From: Tribonema minus
Lineage: Eukaryota > Sar > Xanthophyceae > Tribonematales > Tribonemataceae
Reading direction: 5' to 3'
Assembly: GCA_017506865.1 (NCBI GenBank)
Contig: JAFCMP010000524.1
Span: 434,001-498,000, forward strand
DNA length: 64,000 nucleotides
A program made the position numbers and the translations under genes. Below, piece by piece: positions 41,512 through 53,000 of the stretch. The notes beneath the pieces are model-generated. The model did not search any database and was not told the DNA's origin. It worked only from the letters and a program-made list of their open reading frames with translations. Each line of letters opens with the position of its first letter. Within the stretch, counting starts at the first letter, position 1.

Positions 41512-41515
41512 CTAC

Positions 41516-42632
41516 TAGTGAAAGGTGCTTGTTCCATGTACAGTGCTGTAGGCCTAGTCGACAGTTGCCAGCGCACTGTGCATGTGAGTAAGCGCTCTTT
41601 TGAGGGGGGAAGTTGAAAATCCATCATGGCAGCGCTCAAATGCATGAAGTGCTTGCCCAGCTTCATCAGCATTGAGCATTGAGAAAAGGCACCTTGAACA
41701 CACGCCTGATGCCACGGCCAGGGGCAGACAGGCAGCACGTGCTGTTCTTTGAGTGCTGCAACAACAGTTCATAATGCATACATGAGACTGGCATTGTTTG
41801 ACGGTTACCTCATGTTTTGCTGACTTCTTGTGTTGCTTGCCAGTGATTGCCAATAGAAGTACGCTGATTGAACTCATATGCAAGTCGGATGTGGTAGGCT
41901 ATTGGACCTGCTATGCTCCCTTGAGACATTGGTGCATGGATGGAATTTATGGGCACAGGCTGTGATGTTCTGCGCTGTGCAACGTCAGGTTCAGTCGTCA
42001 TCAACAGTGCGGTTGAGGCGTGCCACACCTGTCACTCGACAACTTGCAATTGTAATTACGTGCACTGCACACACTAATAAATTTTTTAATACTACCCACA
42101 GTGCTCACTTGTGCTTCATGACAAAATCCTACATGTGTGTCATCAGAAAGTATGTTTCACCAGGTCCATTGCGCCACATGACACCAAATATCCATGTCGA
42201 GATACCACACACGCTTGGCGATTTGGGCAACAGCATTGTGCAGCTTGATCTTAGTCTCAATGTCCAAATTGATTCAAGCTAGTTCAATTTAAGTCCTGAC
42301 GACCGCTCACTGGCACAAACTTTACCTTATCAAGGCATAATGAGCTCACAGACGACTGAAGCATCACTGGCAGAGCACTGTAGGAATGGCGTAAATCTAG
42401 GCAAAGAAGTTGTGCACCTTCATCTAGTCAAACTAACGTCTGATGAACTGGACACGTACACTGGATGAGGCGGCAAAGTTGTAGTTCCAGCCAACCCTGT
42501 TTGGACGCATTCGCCATGTTTACAAAACCTTTGGTTGAAGGTGCTGGCAATGGCAGTGGAAACAGAACAGAGCAGTCAGCTGACCTGCACCAGCAAGTCA
42601 CAGCCAAATCCACAGATAGAAACAGATAGTAA
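41516..42632. other. Intergenic region, no supported gene
   Basis: Between the LINE and the MSS51-like gene. A protein-like open stretch at 42100-42282 (plus strand, MTKSYMCVIRKYVSPGPLRH..) has no start context or recognisable domain. Confidence 0.4.
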
Positions 42633-43790
42633 TCATTTGTGTTGCGCGCCTGTCGCTGTGCCTTGCACTGCGTACCAGTACGCATTCGCAGCCACGGCAA
42701 GACCGCCATCTGCCGCATCCAGTGTACGCCGCCTGCTGGCAAACGCGTTGGCGGCCGGCGGTGACAGCCACCGAATGTCAGCGCCATACCTACCCTCAAG
42801 CCATGCTACGTCGCGCCTTGCGTCTCCTTCGCTGTGCGCAGTGAGTATCACGGGCGTTTGCGATGCCATCACCAGGTCAGCGGTGGCCTGCCACCCAGTG
42901 CTCAGGTGGAGGTGGCCCAAGCCGGGGCTGAACAGCACGTACGCATCAACGGTGTGTATGCTGCCCTCCGTCCGATTGCAGGAATCATGTCTAAGCGCTC
43001 GTCCTGATGCGGTGTCATGAAAGAGGCCACGCACCCACTGCAGCTCCAGGCTCCTGCCTCCCTGCCGCAGCGTGTGGCAAGGAGCAGTGTCGCCGCTGCT
43101 AGCCGGCTTGACTGCGCGCGGCACGCCCAGCTCTGGACCGATAAATGTGAGGCGCCCGCCGTCCAATAGGCGGCCGCATGAAAATAGGGCCTCAGCCCAA
43201 AGGTGAGGGGGCAGGGTCGCCTCCGCTCGAGCGCCTATGCATTCCACATGTAGACCTGCCCTGCTGAAGCTCCGCGTGTTCTCAACGGACGCGAGAGCTG
43301 CGGCCAGCGTCAGGGGGTAGGTGAGCAGATGCGAGATGATGCGCATGGCGGCGGCATCGCTAGGGAGTATGTTCGTCCAGAAGCGGCTGGCCAGATAGGC
43401 TTCCGTGCTGCTCAAATCAGGTGGTGCAGCGGCATCGAAGGGGGGCGGCTGCAGCGCTTTCACAATACCAGGCTGCCGTGCCCATGCTGCATCCGCTGCT
43501 GCCTCCGCACGAATTTGCTGAGATGATAATGACGAGATGCCTTGCTGCTGCCGTTCAGAGTGCAACCAGCGCTCTGCCAGGGATCTTGCTGGCTGAAGCT
43601 GCCTCGGACTTGTCGTGCAAATGCGCCTGGTCCGCAAGTGCTTTGCTGGCGATGCTGCACGTGGCTTCAGCAATAGGGCGCCAGTGACGACGCCACGGCG
43701 CAGCATGGCCAGCCCTTCTACAGCTAGAGTAGTTGTGGGAGGTTGTGAGTCACTCTCACAGCAGTGTCTGCTGCTGGTGAGGCAGTGCAA
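42633..43790 (-). CDS. MSS51 C-terminal-like protein, probably mitochondrial
   Basis: A single-exon frame of 385 residues. The better start may be the second Met (43706), which begins MLRRGVVTGALLLKPRAASP, an Arg-rich, acid-free mitochondrial presequence. The central part matches the C-terminal domain of MSS51/ZMYND17-type proteins: hydrophobic LLTYPLTLAAALASVENTRS, then LHVECIGARAEATLPPHLWA and RLTFIGPELGVP, then YVLFSPGLGHLHL and TPVILTAHSEGDARRD. No MYND zinc finger is visible. Yeast Mss51 is a translational activator for Cox1, but this domain also occurs alone in algae and plants with unknown roles, so I give no function beyond likely mitochondrial location. It is divergent from HRD1 with about 300 bases between them. 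Confidence 0.75.
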   Translation of the reverse strand: MHCLTSSRHCCESDSQPPTTTLAVEGLAMLRRGVVTGALLLKPRAASPAKHLRTRRICTTSPRQLQPARSLAERWLHSERQQQGISSLSSQQIRAEAAADAAWARQPGIVKALQPPPFDAAAPPDLSSTEAYLASRFWTNILPSDAAAMRIISHLLTYPLTLAAALASVENTRSFSRAGLHVECIGARAEATLPPHLWAEALFSCGRLLDGGRLTFIGPELGVPRAVKPASSGDTAPCHTLRQGGRSLELQWVRGLFHDTASGRALRHDSCNRTEGSIHTVDAYVLFSPGLGHLHLSTGWQATADLVMASQTPVILTAHSEGDARRDVAWLEGRYGADIRWLSPPAANAFASRRRTLDAADGGLAVAANAYWYAVQGTATGAQHK

Positions 43791-44091
43791 TGCAAAGCTT
43801 CCTTGGAGCTAGATCGGTCCCCTCAGTTTTGCAGCAACTCTGCTGCTCACGTGCTCCTTGCACACGTTTTTGAAACTTTTTTTTTTTAAAGATTCTACCA
43901 CTTCTTCAACTTTGACTTGAACTTTGATTTGAACTGAAAGTGAGAGTGAGAGCCGGATCAAGCTGCTCGCAGGAGTGAGGTGGGAGGGAAAGCAGTGCGG
44001 AATATATTGTACATCTTCATTTCCGAATAACAGGCTCCGAAAGAGCGCTGGCGTCAGAAAACGGGGGCGATCAGGAGGAGGATCCAGCGCG
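43791..44091. promoter_or_regulatory. Short bidirectional promoter region (MSS51-like / HRD1)
   Basis: About 300 bases separate two divergent genes, so both promoters and 5' leaders must be here. Visible features are a T9 A3 tract at 43878-43889, a run of CTTCAA/TTGAAC motifs at 43902-43937 and AGTGAGAG repeats. No TATA box in a standard position is evident. Confidence 0.5.
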
Positions 44092-47000
44092 ATGCAGTTC
44101 TGGAAGTGGTTCTCGACCAGCGTGGTGCTGACCCTGGGGACCGTGTACTATGCTTGGATGACCAGGCAAGCACTCATCCCGATGCTTCTACAAAGCTGCG
44201 AGTAAATAAGTTCCGAGCGTGAGTACACGTCCGCTGATCAGCAGCAGGCACCTGTCACGGCAGAAGATCTGTCAAGCCGAACACTCATTGTGTCTCGACT
44301 TGCGCTTGATGTCCTTGTGGGTTCTGTAAGAGGCGTGGCAATGCTCTGTGCACGCATCAGTCGTGACATTTGCAATTGCTGGGACTTCACCAATGACACC
44401 GCAAAACTGTTGACTGATCGGGCGTCGGACCTACCATTTCTGAAATGTAGTGCGACGCTTCATAAGCGAGAAGGGCCGCTGGCATGATATGTTAGTGTCA
44501 TGACGAGCTCGCAGCATGCATGGCAGTGACAGAAACTCCCAGTGCTCTGGTGTTGCTGCTTGCGGATGGGCCTTGAGATTGCGTGATATTGCCAGCATGG
44601 CGCAAATGTGGTGATCATCACCATCAGTGCGCTGGCCACACCATGCGCATTGCGGTTCCTTTGCTCTGCCCGTGCGTGATTTCATTGCAGCCTGCCAGTG
44701 AGGCTTGGTGGCAGAATCAGTCCACAAGGCAGCTGGCAGTTCTTCTTCTGACTCCTTGTGCCACTGTACTGCAGACTGCATGGCATGCAGGCTCGCTTGT
44801 TACATCCATCAGCGTTTTGCGCGCGCACACGCAACACTTAAAAACATGATGAAAAAAAATGTTAGATTGCAGCCGAGTCAATCAGCAGCAAGTGTGGATA
44901 CCTGCATTGCGGCAGTCTGCGCATCCACCAATTGCACCAATGTGAACTGTTCCGGCGCGCAGAGAGCAATTCTATTGGACAGTGGTGTTTCTGACGACCA
45001 ATAAGCTGGCGCTGGTGGTGCTGGGGAACATGTCATTGGCATCTGTGCTAGCTGTTGCGCGGGCCCTCAAAGTGGTGAGTCACCTCTTGCTGTTTCGCAC
45101 CAAAGTGGTACGTCACATCTCAGTTCGCACCAGACTAACGTACCGTCGAAGGCACTTGGTGATGAGGTCGCAAGAACGAGGCAAAAGCCATTGTTAACAG
45201 CCATTGTTTCAGCCCAAGGTGTTGTCAACGCGCCTCACGGTAAAGTTTTTTTCTCTCAGACCACTTAAGTTGAACCTTTCAGAAAGCAGCAGTTCACTAC
45301 TCAGCATGGCCGTGGCACTCGCGCTAGCCACTACGACAGCGCTCAACTGGCATGCAGTCATCATGTCAATGTCGTGTGTTGTTAAGCCCAAGTGGTACAG
45401 CAACAAAACTCAAACTTGCAGTGCCGAAATGCAGGCACTGTTGTGTCAGAATCCGCATGACAACAGATGTGACCCTCCAGGCCTCACAGCGGCCCCTGGC
45501 GCCTGTGCCACTCGTTGCACAAGAGGTACTAAACCTCATTTTTGCAGTCATAGTGGGGATGTGGATCACCAAGTGACCAGAGCAGATGCAGCATGTGCGC
45601 TGACATATTGCGGAATTGTCAGCATGGGAACGCAAGCATGCATCTGGCTCAAGCTTGGACCCGTGCTGACCTTGATTTTCACCAGGTCCTGAGGTCAGCT
45701 TTGAGTGAAGGGCGAGTGATTGCTGATGGTATGTATGTATGCGTTCATTTACTGCAGGTATTCCTGGGGCAGCTGCGCGACATTGAAGTTGAGCATCTAA
45801 ATGAGAACTGCAGATTCGCCATCACGGAGACCTGCCTTGCCCTCACCATCTTCAGGGAGGAACTCAGGTAGGCCACCGTTTTCCAACATTCATAACATTC
45901 ACATTCATGAAATTTACGGTTTCAGCACTCTACCGGACTGTCATCGATGAACAGCAAGACGGGACACATGCAGCAAGAAGACGCGCATGTGGTGTTTGGC
46001 AAGTCACACTTCAATTTGAAGTAGGGCCTCCTGTTGCCACCGGCCCTGCTCGCCCTGCAACTGGGCCGCATAGGTGCATGACCTCACAGTTGAAGCTGGG
46101 GAGTCTATGCTATTGAAGCTGGCGAGTCTATGCCCTCTGCTATAGTGTTATATGTATACATGTATGTACGTAGGTATGCATGTATGTATCGCGTGATTCG
46201 CACAGCAGTAGGGACATCACTGTACAGGTCAAGAGTTTGCCATGGAAAATACCGCGTTTCGGTGTGACACGGAAAGCCTGTGCACTATGCTCCATCGTAG
46301 CGCAGCATGCCCTGCAAACATAGCTGTCGCAGTTATTAATGACTAGGGTTAGGGTGAGCGCTGAATGTCGGTGCTGTTATTCGTGTTGTGAAACGGCGTG
46401 CACTATGCTCAATCGTAGTGCAGCATGCGCTGCAAACATGTCGGTTGCATCATTCTCAGTGTTAGGGTTAGGGTGAGCGCTGCTGATGTCGGTGCTGTTG
46501 TTCAAGTTGTGGAGTGTGTGCACTATGTATGCTCAATCGTAGTGAACATGTCAGTCGCAGTATTCTCAGTGTCAGGGTTAGTATGCCCGCTGCGCACGGC
46601 CGATGATGTCAGCGCTGTTGTTCATGTTGTACAGTTCTTACGCAGCAGCTGCATGACTGGGGGCTAGCGACACAGTCGCCCTTGCATCACGAATGTGTTG
46701 TGTACTTGTGCACGTCAGCATTCGTAGGCCGCTCGCATTGCTGCTCACTGACATGAGTTTAGCTGGTTCGTGCAGCGCCGTTGTGTTCGTTGTTCATGTA
46801 ATAGTCTCCACCATTGATCGCTGACTTCAATTCGTCTCATGTATGCGGCTCTTTGCTTGCGCCTGGCAGCACGCGGGTGCTGGTTCTCTTCTCGGTGCTG
46901 CTGTTCTGCAAGGCGTTCCACTGGCTGGCGCAGGCGCGAGTGGAGCACATTGAGCAGACAGACAACCACGCGCTGTCTACATATCTCAGGCTGTTCTGCC

Positions 47001-50000
47001 TACAGGTATGTAGTACATATGTTACAGTTCAGCTATACAGTTCAGTCGCAGCTGGTGGACTGCGCACAGTACTAATTCTGCGTCAAAAGTAGCGTGAACT
47101 TCAGGATATACATGAAATGGAGCACATTGAGCAGACCTACAACCATGCGCTTTCTACATACCTGAGGCTGTTCTGCCTGCAGGTATGTATGTACGCTGAA
47201 GTTCAGCCAGGCAGTTCAGTCGCAGCTGGTGGACTGCGCACGCTTCTTGTTCTGCGTCAGAAGTAGTGTGAACGTCAGAATATACATCAAATGGAGCATA
47301 CTGAGCAGACGGACAACCATGCGCTCTCTACGTATCTCAGGCTGTTCTGCCTGCAGATATGTATGTACGCAGGGTTCAGTCACAGCCGGTGGACTGCATG
47401 CAGTACTAATTCTGCGTCAAAAGCAGTGTGAACGTCAGAATGTATATCAAATTGAGCACATCGAGCAGACCGCCGACCATGCGCTGTCTATGTATCTCAG
47501 ATTATTCTACCTGTATGTTAAAGTTCAGCGATACAGTTCAGTCGCAGCTGGTGGACTGCGCACAGTACTAATTTTGTGTCAAAAGTAGCGTGAACTTCAG
47601 AAAATACATCAAATAGAGCACATTGAACAAACGGACAACCACGCGCTGTCTACATATCTCAGACTGTTCTGCCTGCAGGTATGTATGTACGTTACAGTTC
47701 AGCGTGACAGTCCAGTCGCAGCTGGTGGACTGCGCACATTACTTATTATGCGTCAGAAGTAGTGTGAAGGTCAGCATACATTACAAAACAACCAACAACT
47801 AACTATAGCCATAGTTGTCGCACTCTAGTGTGGAACACACTATATCAGAGGCTGGTATTCTGTTACAGCTATGTGACTGCATGTTATGTGTGATACTGAA
47901 GCAACGAAGGGAACGAAACGTCACCCACAAAACTGCCTGCCATGTGCTCTGTCTACGTACTGGAGGATGCTGTGCTTTCCCCTTTGTCTTTACGAGCATG
48001 CTCTGGACTTGAATTTTGAACATGTACTTCTTGAAGAACTTTGAAATAACAAGCATTTACTTGGTGAATATTCTGCTATGCCATGTGCTGTGTATGCTCA
48101 AGCCGTATGTACGTATGAGCAGCTGCGCCAAGCACTTATGCTGATGTCTGTTGAGAGCGCTGGTATCATAATGCCATGTGGTGCACAGTGAGGGGGGGAG
48201 TGGCAGACCCCAACTCCAATTGCGCACACTCAAACAAAGGCAAAGATAAGAAAAGGGAGCAACCTCACTGGGCGCTCTTAACGTCGATGTACACTGGCTG
48301 CTTTTGCTCTGCGTTGCTTTTCAAGCGAAATCGCCATGACCTGCTTTTCTTTTTCAACGTAACTGCCATAACCGCTGCCCACCTGCAGGTGGTTTTGATC
48401 GTGGCGGATGTCTACCTGATGAACCAGTGCATCTCCATGCAAATAGCAGATCAGGTACGCACGGGAGCAGAGTACTGTGCATGCGGCTGTGATGGTGCTT
48501 GCTTGTGCATGTTGCCGACTTGCCCTAACCCCACGCCTTGCCGATGAAGTTGAAGCTGCAACGGTGGAGTGGGAGGGGCGGAACACAGTCACGTAGGAAC
48601 ATTTGCATGAAGTTACTGCTCGTTGATTGTACATGTGCAGTCGGTGCATCATCACAGCCACGAAACATCAACGGAGAATCTCGTGCGCTCTCTACCATGC
48701 CCATGGAGTCATTGAGCTGTAGAACTACAAATGCTGGCACCACTATCAGGTGGACGGTCTGAGTGACTTGCTAAGTGAACAACTTGCTAACTGAGTGGCT
48801 TGGTTGTGGCTCACCGCGCAGTATCCGCGGCTGGCGTGATGCTTGCGTCAGTTCGTTCGCGTTGCGCTGGCCTTCACCTGTGGCCGAGTGCGGGTACATC
48901 TTACACTGTGTTTTTTGTGCGTTCCTGACTAATGTTAGGGTTAGGGTTAGGGTTAGGGTTAGGGTTGGGGCTAGGAAACCAGCACTGGGCTGCCAGGCGT
49001 TCGACAGTGCTTGAAATGACAGTTTCATGTTCTGAGAGTCTCACAGAGTATAGCGCGGTTGGGTCACTCTCTCTCCTAGTAGCCTCCAAACCACCAGTTA
49101 GCACTGACTTGCAGCCTTGAAAACGCACAACGTCCTTCCTGCTAGCAACACTCGTGAATCACCAAACTTGCATATTCCTTGTGTCCCATACCCTGTTTGT
49201 GTCCCAAACGCTTGCCACATGTAGTGTAGTCCGGTCACACTGTCTTTCTCCTTCATGCTTCAAGCTGAAGTATAACTCCAAACCGAAGTATACTTCAGTT
49301 ATGTATGTGTACACGGGCAGTTCTATATATCTGCCATATCACATCCTCTCATGAGCAGCACTCGTGAATCACTCGACTCGTATTTCGTGTGCTCTCGACT
49401 CTTATTCCGTGCACTTTCTTGCGCCATATCACATTCACAGCACTCGTGACTCACTCGACTCGTATGCTGTGCACTCGCCTGTGTACCGACCGTATCACAT
49501 CCTCTCATGAGCAGCTTTCGTGACTCACTCACTCACTCAACTCGTATTTCGTGCACTCGTCCATGTGCGCAGAGCCCTTCTCATGATTAGCACTCGTGAC
49601 TCACTCACTCACTCGACTCGTACTCTGTACACTCGTCCGTGTGCGCAGAGCCCAAGCGTCCTCATCCTGTTTGCCTTTGAGTTTGCCATCCTGTGCGTTG
49701 CCGCGGTGTGCACCCTGGCCAAGTATGGCCTCCATCTCGTGGACGCACGTCTGATAGAGGGCACATGGCACGCCAAGGCATCCTACACGTTCTTTCTCGA
49801 GCTCGCCTCAGAGGTACGCAAGGACGTATACCTCAAGTATGTATGTGTACACAGGCAGTTTAGGTCAGCTTGTATCAAACCCTCCTGTGAGCAGCACTCA
49901 TGAATCACTCGACTCAATGCACGTCTGATTGAGGATACGTGGCACGCAAAGGCCTTCTACACGCTCTTCCTGGAGCTGGCCTCAGAGGTGCGCAAGGAAG

Positions 50001-53000
50001 TATACTTCAAGTTGAAGTATGTATTTGTACACAGGCAGTTTTAATGTCATACCGTTTCACATCCTCTCGTGAGCAGCACTCGTGAATTTCTCGATGCGAC
50101 GCACGTGTGATAGAGGGCACATGGCACGCTAAGGCCTCCTACACATTCGTCCTGGTGCTGGCGCAATGGCTTTGGTTTGAATACGAAGGCTGAACACAGG
50201 GGGGTCATAATATACGAGCTGCGAGAGGCTGATCTACATTGTATGCATGAGCGACAAGTCTCCTGCTGTTGCTGTGCCGTGTGCTAGCACGACAATTATG
50301 TTTGCTGCAAGCATTTCTCCATGGTTGTGGGTAGTATACTAACCCTCCTGTGCTTTTTCAACAGAACATACACTTTAAAGTGCTCCCCCTCTAAAATACA
50401 AATTACCACACATCAAGAATAAACTATTGCGGTACCGCCGGCATTTATACCTGATTCGTTCGTATTACCAGCAACACTGCGAACTTTGACACCGGCCCCT
50501 TTAAATACAACAACCCTTACCCTAACCCCAACCCTTGTATCACAACACCTCTACACGCCATCCGAGTTCACCGGCAACCTCTCACAAAGCTGGTGCTGAT
50601 GCCACCTTGCCCTTATGTCTTGTGCCTGCGTGCCTTGCTGCAGCTGCTGCGCTTCTTCTTCTACCTCATCTTCTTCGGGATCGTGTTCACCTTCTATGGG
50701 ATGCCGCTGCACATTGTGCGCGACCTCTGGGTCAGCTACAGCACGCTTCGGCGCCGCCTGCAGGCCTACAACAGATACCGGCAAGTCGGCGGTTTCGAGT
50801 ACAGCAACAGTACAGCAGTACAGCAACACGAGTACAGGGCACTGTACAATTAAATCACAGGCCAATGATGAAGTTGAAGTTGCTAGCACAGGCCTGCTTG
50901 TGACCAAGAAGGAGCAGCACTTCCTTTTCATTACTCACATTCAGATCTCGAGCACTGTGGAACTGACGCTGTGTGGTACTGTTGTTGAGCGTTGTCATGC
51001 TGAATTAGCCTGCCCATCTGGATAGAATCATCACATGCGACAAGCTGTAGATTGCGTCTCGTGGAGGATTAACTGCTCAGCGTCGTCAGGACGTATGCGT
51101 ACACTACGCATGTGTATAAACGTAGATCTGTATGCATATACATGTGTCACATGTGGTTGGGCGGACGTAGATCATGGGCATGCCGTGGGATTGGTTTTTG
51201 CTGGGCATATGTTGGCCCCTCATCAGCCATGTTTTCACTGCAGAATGCTGTCATCGTCGTTCCCTGCTTGCGCTCTAATAACGCTGTTACAAATGCGCAC
51301 TCGCGCAATATCCTCATTGGGGTTCGGGCGTAGCAATGGAGCGCTGATTGTTGGCCTGCGGCAGTGCTGTATTTGCCTTGTTTCCACCTGTTTCTCTGGG
51401 CATGCACGGTGTGCACGTGGAGGAGAGTCACCGCTCAGGCTCAACTGCCAACACTAATTACTTTACTCACCTACGCTTGAGAGGCGGAAACCCTAGGGTT
51501 AGGGTTAGGGTTAGGGTACCCTCTTTGGTGATGTTGCGGGGCGCTGTGAACGTGCCGCTTCAGCAGGGCCGTTGAATGGAGGAGAGTCACCTCATTGAAG
51601 TTCAACTGCGGACAGGGGACCTGCCTGTGCGGTGATGATGCCACATGCGCCTTCAGATACATACATACATACATACATACATACATGCATATTATCATGC
51701 GAGGGCTATCATTGCCCCGGAGTGCACATTGTTTGTACCACTGGGCGTGACAGAAGTTCATGCATCGTTCATCCTCAATAACCCATTTGCCTCATAGTTC
51801 AAGAAGAAGTATCAACATGCATTTCTGTTGCGTTGCTATTCAGGCATCTGACCGCCAACATGAATGAGAGGTTTCCTGACGCCACCGCCGAAGAACTGGA
51901 TGGGTGTGAAAGGACGTGCATCATCTGCAGGTTAGCTGGCCTCTCTGAATTCATTTGTTCAAATGAATTCATTTGCGCACGATCACGACAACCTCAGTTC
52001 ATCATGCTTTCATGATATGTGAGGATTGTGGTTTGAGCCGAGTCGTGAAAAGTTTCATTAAGTCGTCAGGCACTAGCGTGAAAGGTGTTGTACGTGCACG
52101 TCCTGCATCATGGAGCGCACATAGCACATCTATCAGAGATCTCACAAGTCGCTGTGGCGAACATGAGCTCTGAAGCGCAGCTACATGCCTGACGCTGAAG
52201 TGCTGCTGCATACATGACTCTGATGCGCTGCTACATGCCCTGCTGCAAAGCGCATGTACATACCCCCACCTGATGTACCAATACGTACCCCACCTGACAC
52301 GTCAATACATACCCCTTGTGACATGCTGATACATACCCTCGCCCCTTGCCACGTGTCGCAGGGACCACATGGACGCCGACAAGAACATCTTCCACTTCAA
52401 GTTCCGTATGGTGCACTGGTTCATGCCCCACATGATGTGCTCATACATAGCCCGCCTGTCACGCCGACGCCTACCTACCTACCTTCGCCCTTCGCTATGT
52501 GTTGCAGGGACCACATGGACAGCGGCAAGAAGCTCTCCTGCGGCCGCATCTTCCACTTCCAGTTTTGCCTGATGTCCTGATTCATACCCTACATGAAGCA
52601 CCAATCCGTACTCTTGCCTGTCGCATTGATGCTTGCCTACCTACCTACCCTCGCATCGCGTCGCAGGGACCACATGGACGCCGGCAAGAAGCTCTCCTGC
52701 GGCCACATCTTCCACTTCCAGTGCCTCCGCCTCTGGTTGCAGCAGCAGCAGTCGTGCCCTACGTGCCGCGCCGACATTCCCGCACGCGCGCCCGCCGCTG
52801 CTACGCGCGCCGCCGCCGCCGCAGCACCTGTTGACGTGCCGCAGCCAGCGGCGTTTCGCGCAGGGGGGCGGAGGCTGGGGGGGGGGGAGGGGGTCTTGCC
52901 GGAGGCGGCAGCGGCGGCGCCGAATGCGGTGGCGATGCAGGGGGGGCTCCTGCTTGAGGACGTGTTGGCGGAGGCCGAGCGGGTGGTGCGTGAAGGGGAG

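Larger units (their letters stand above)
36516..41515 (-). mobile_element. Two-ORF LINE (non-LTR retrotransposon) with restriction-like endonuclease
   Basis: About 5 kb with two complete, non-overlapping frames (ORF1 41511-40792, ORF2 40758-36592), a 3' tail of about 75 bases, and a sharp drop in GC at about 41515. Both frames are intact, so the copy looks young and possibly active. The ends are placed from composition and from contact with the older copy. I could not identify a target duplication. ORF1 begins only a few bases from the boundary, right after two tandem stop codons, so the 5' end may be truncated. Confidence 0.88.

Noticed and set aside
48640-48681. A possible extra HRD1 exon (SVHHHSHETSTENL)
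   Set aside because: It has an acceptor and would keep phase, but comparison with plant HRD1 (..IQSRQASVSLFFSFEYMIL) shows direct continuity from 48454 to 49649 without an insertion.
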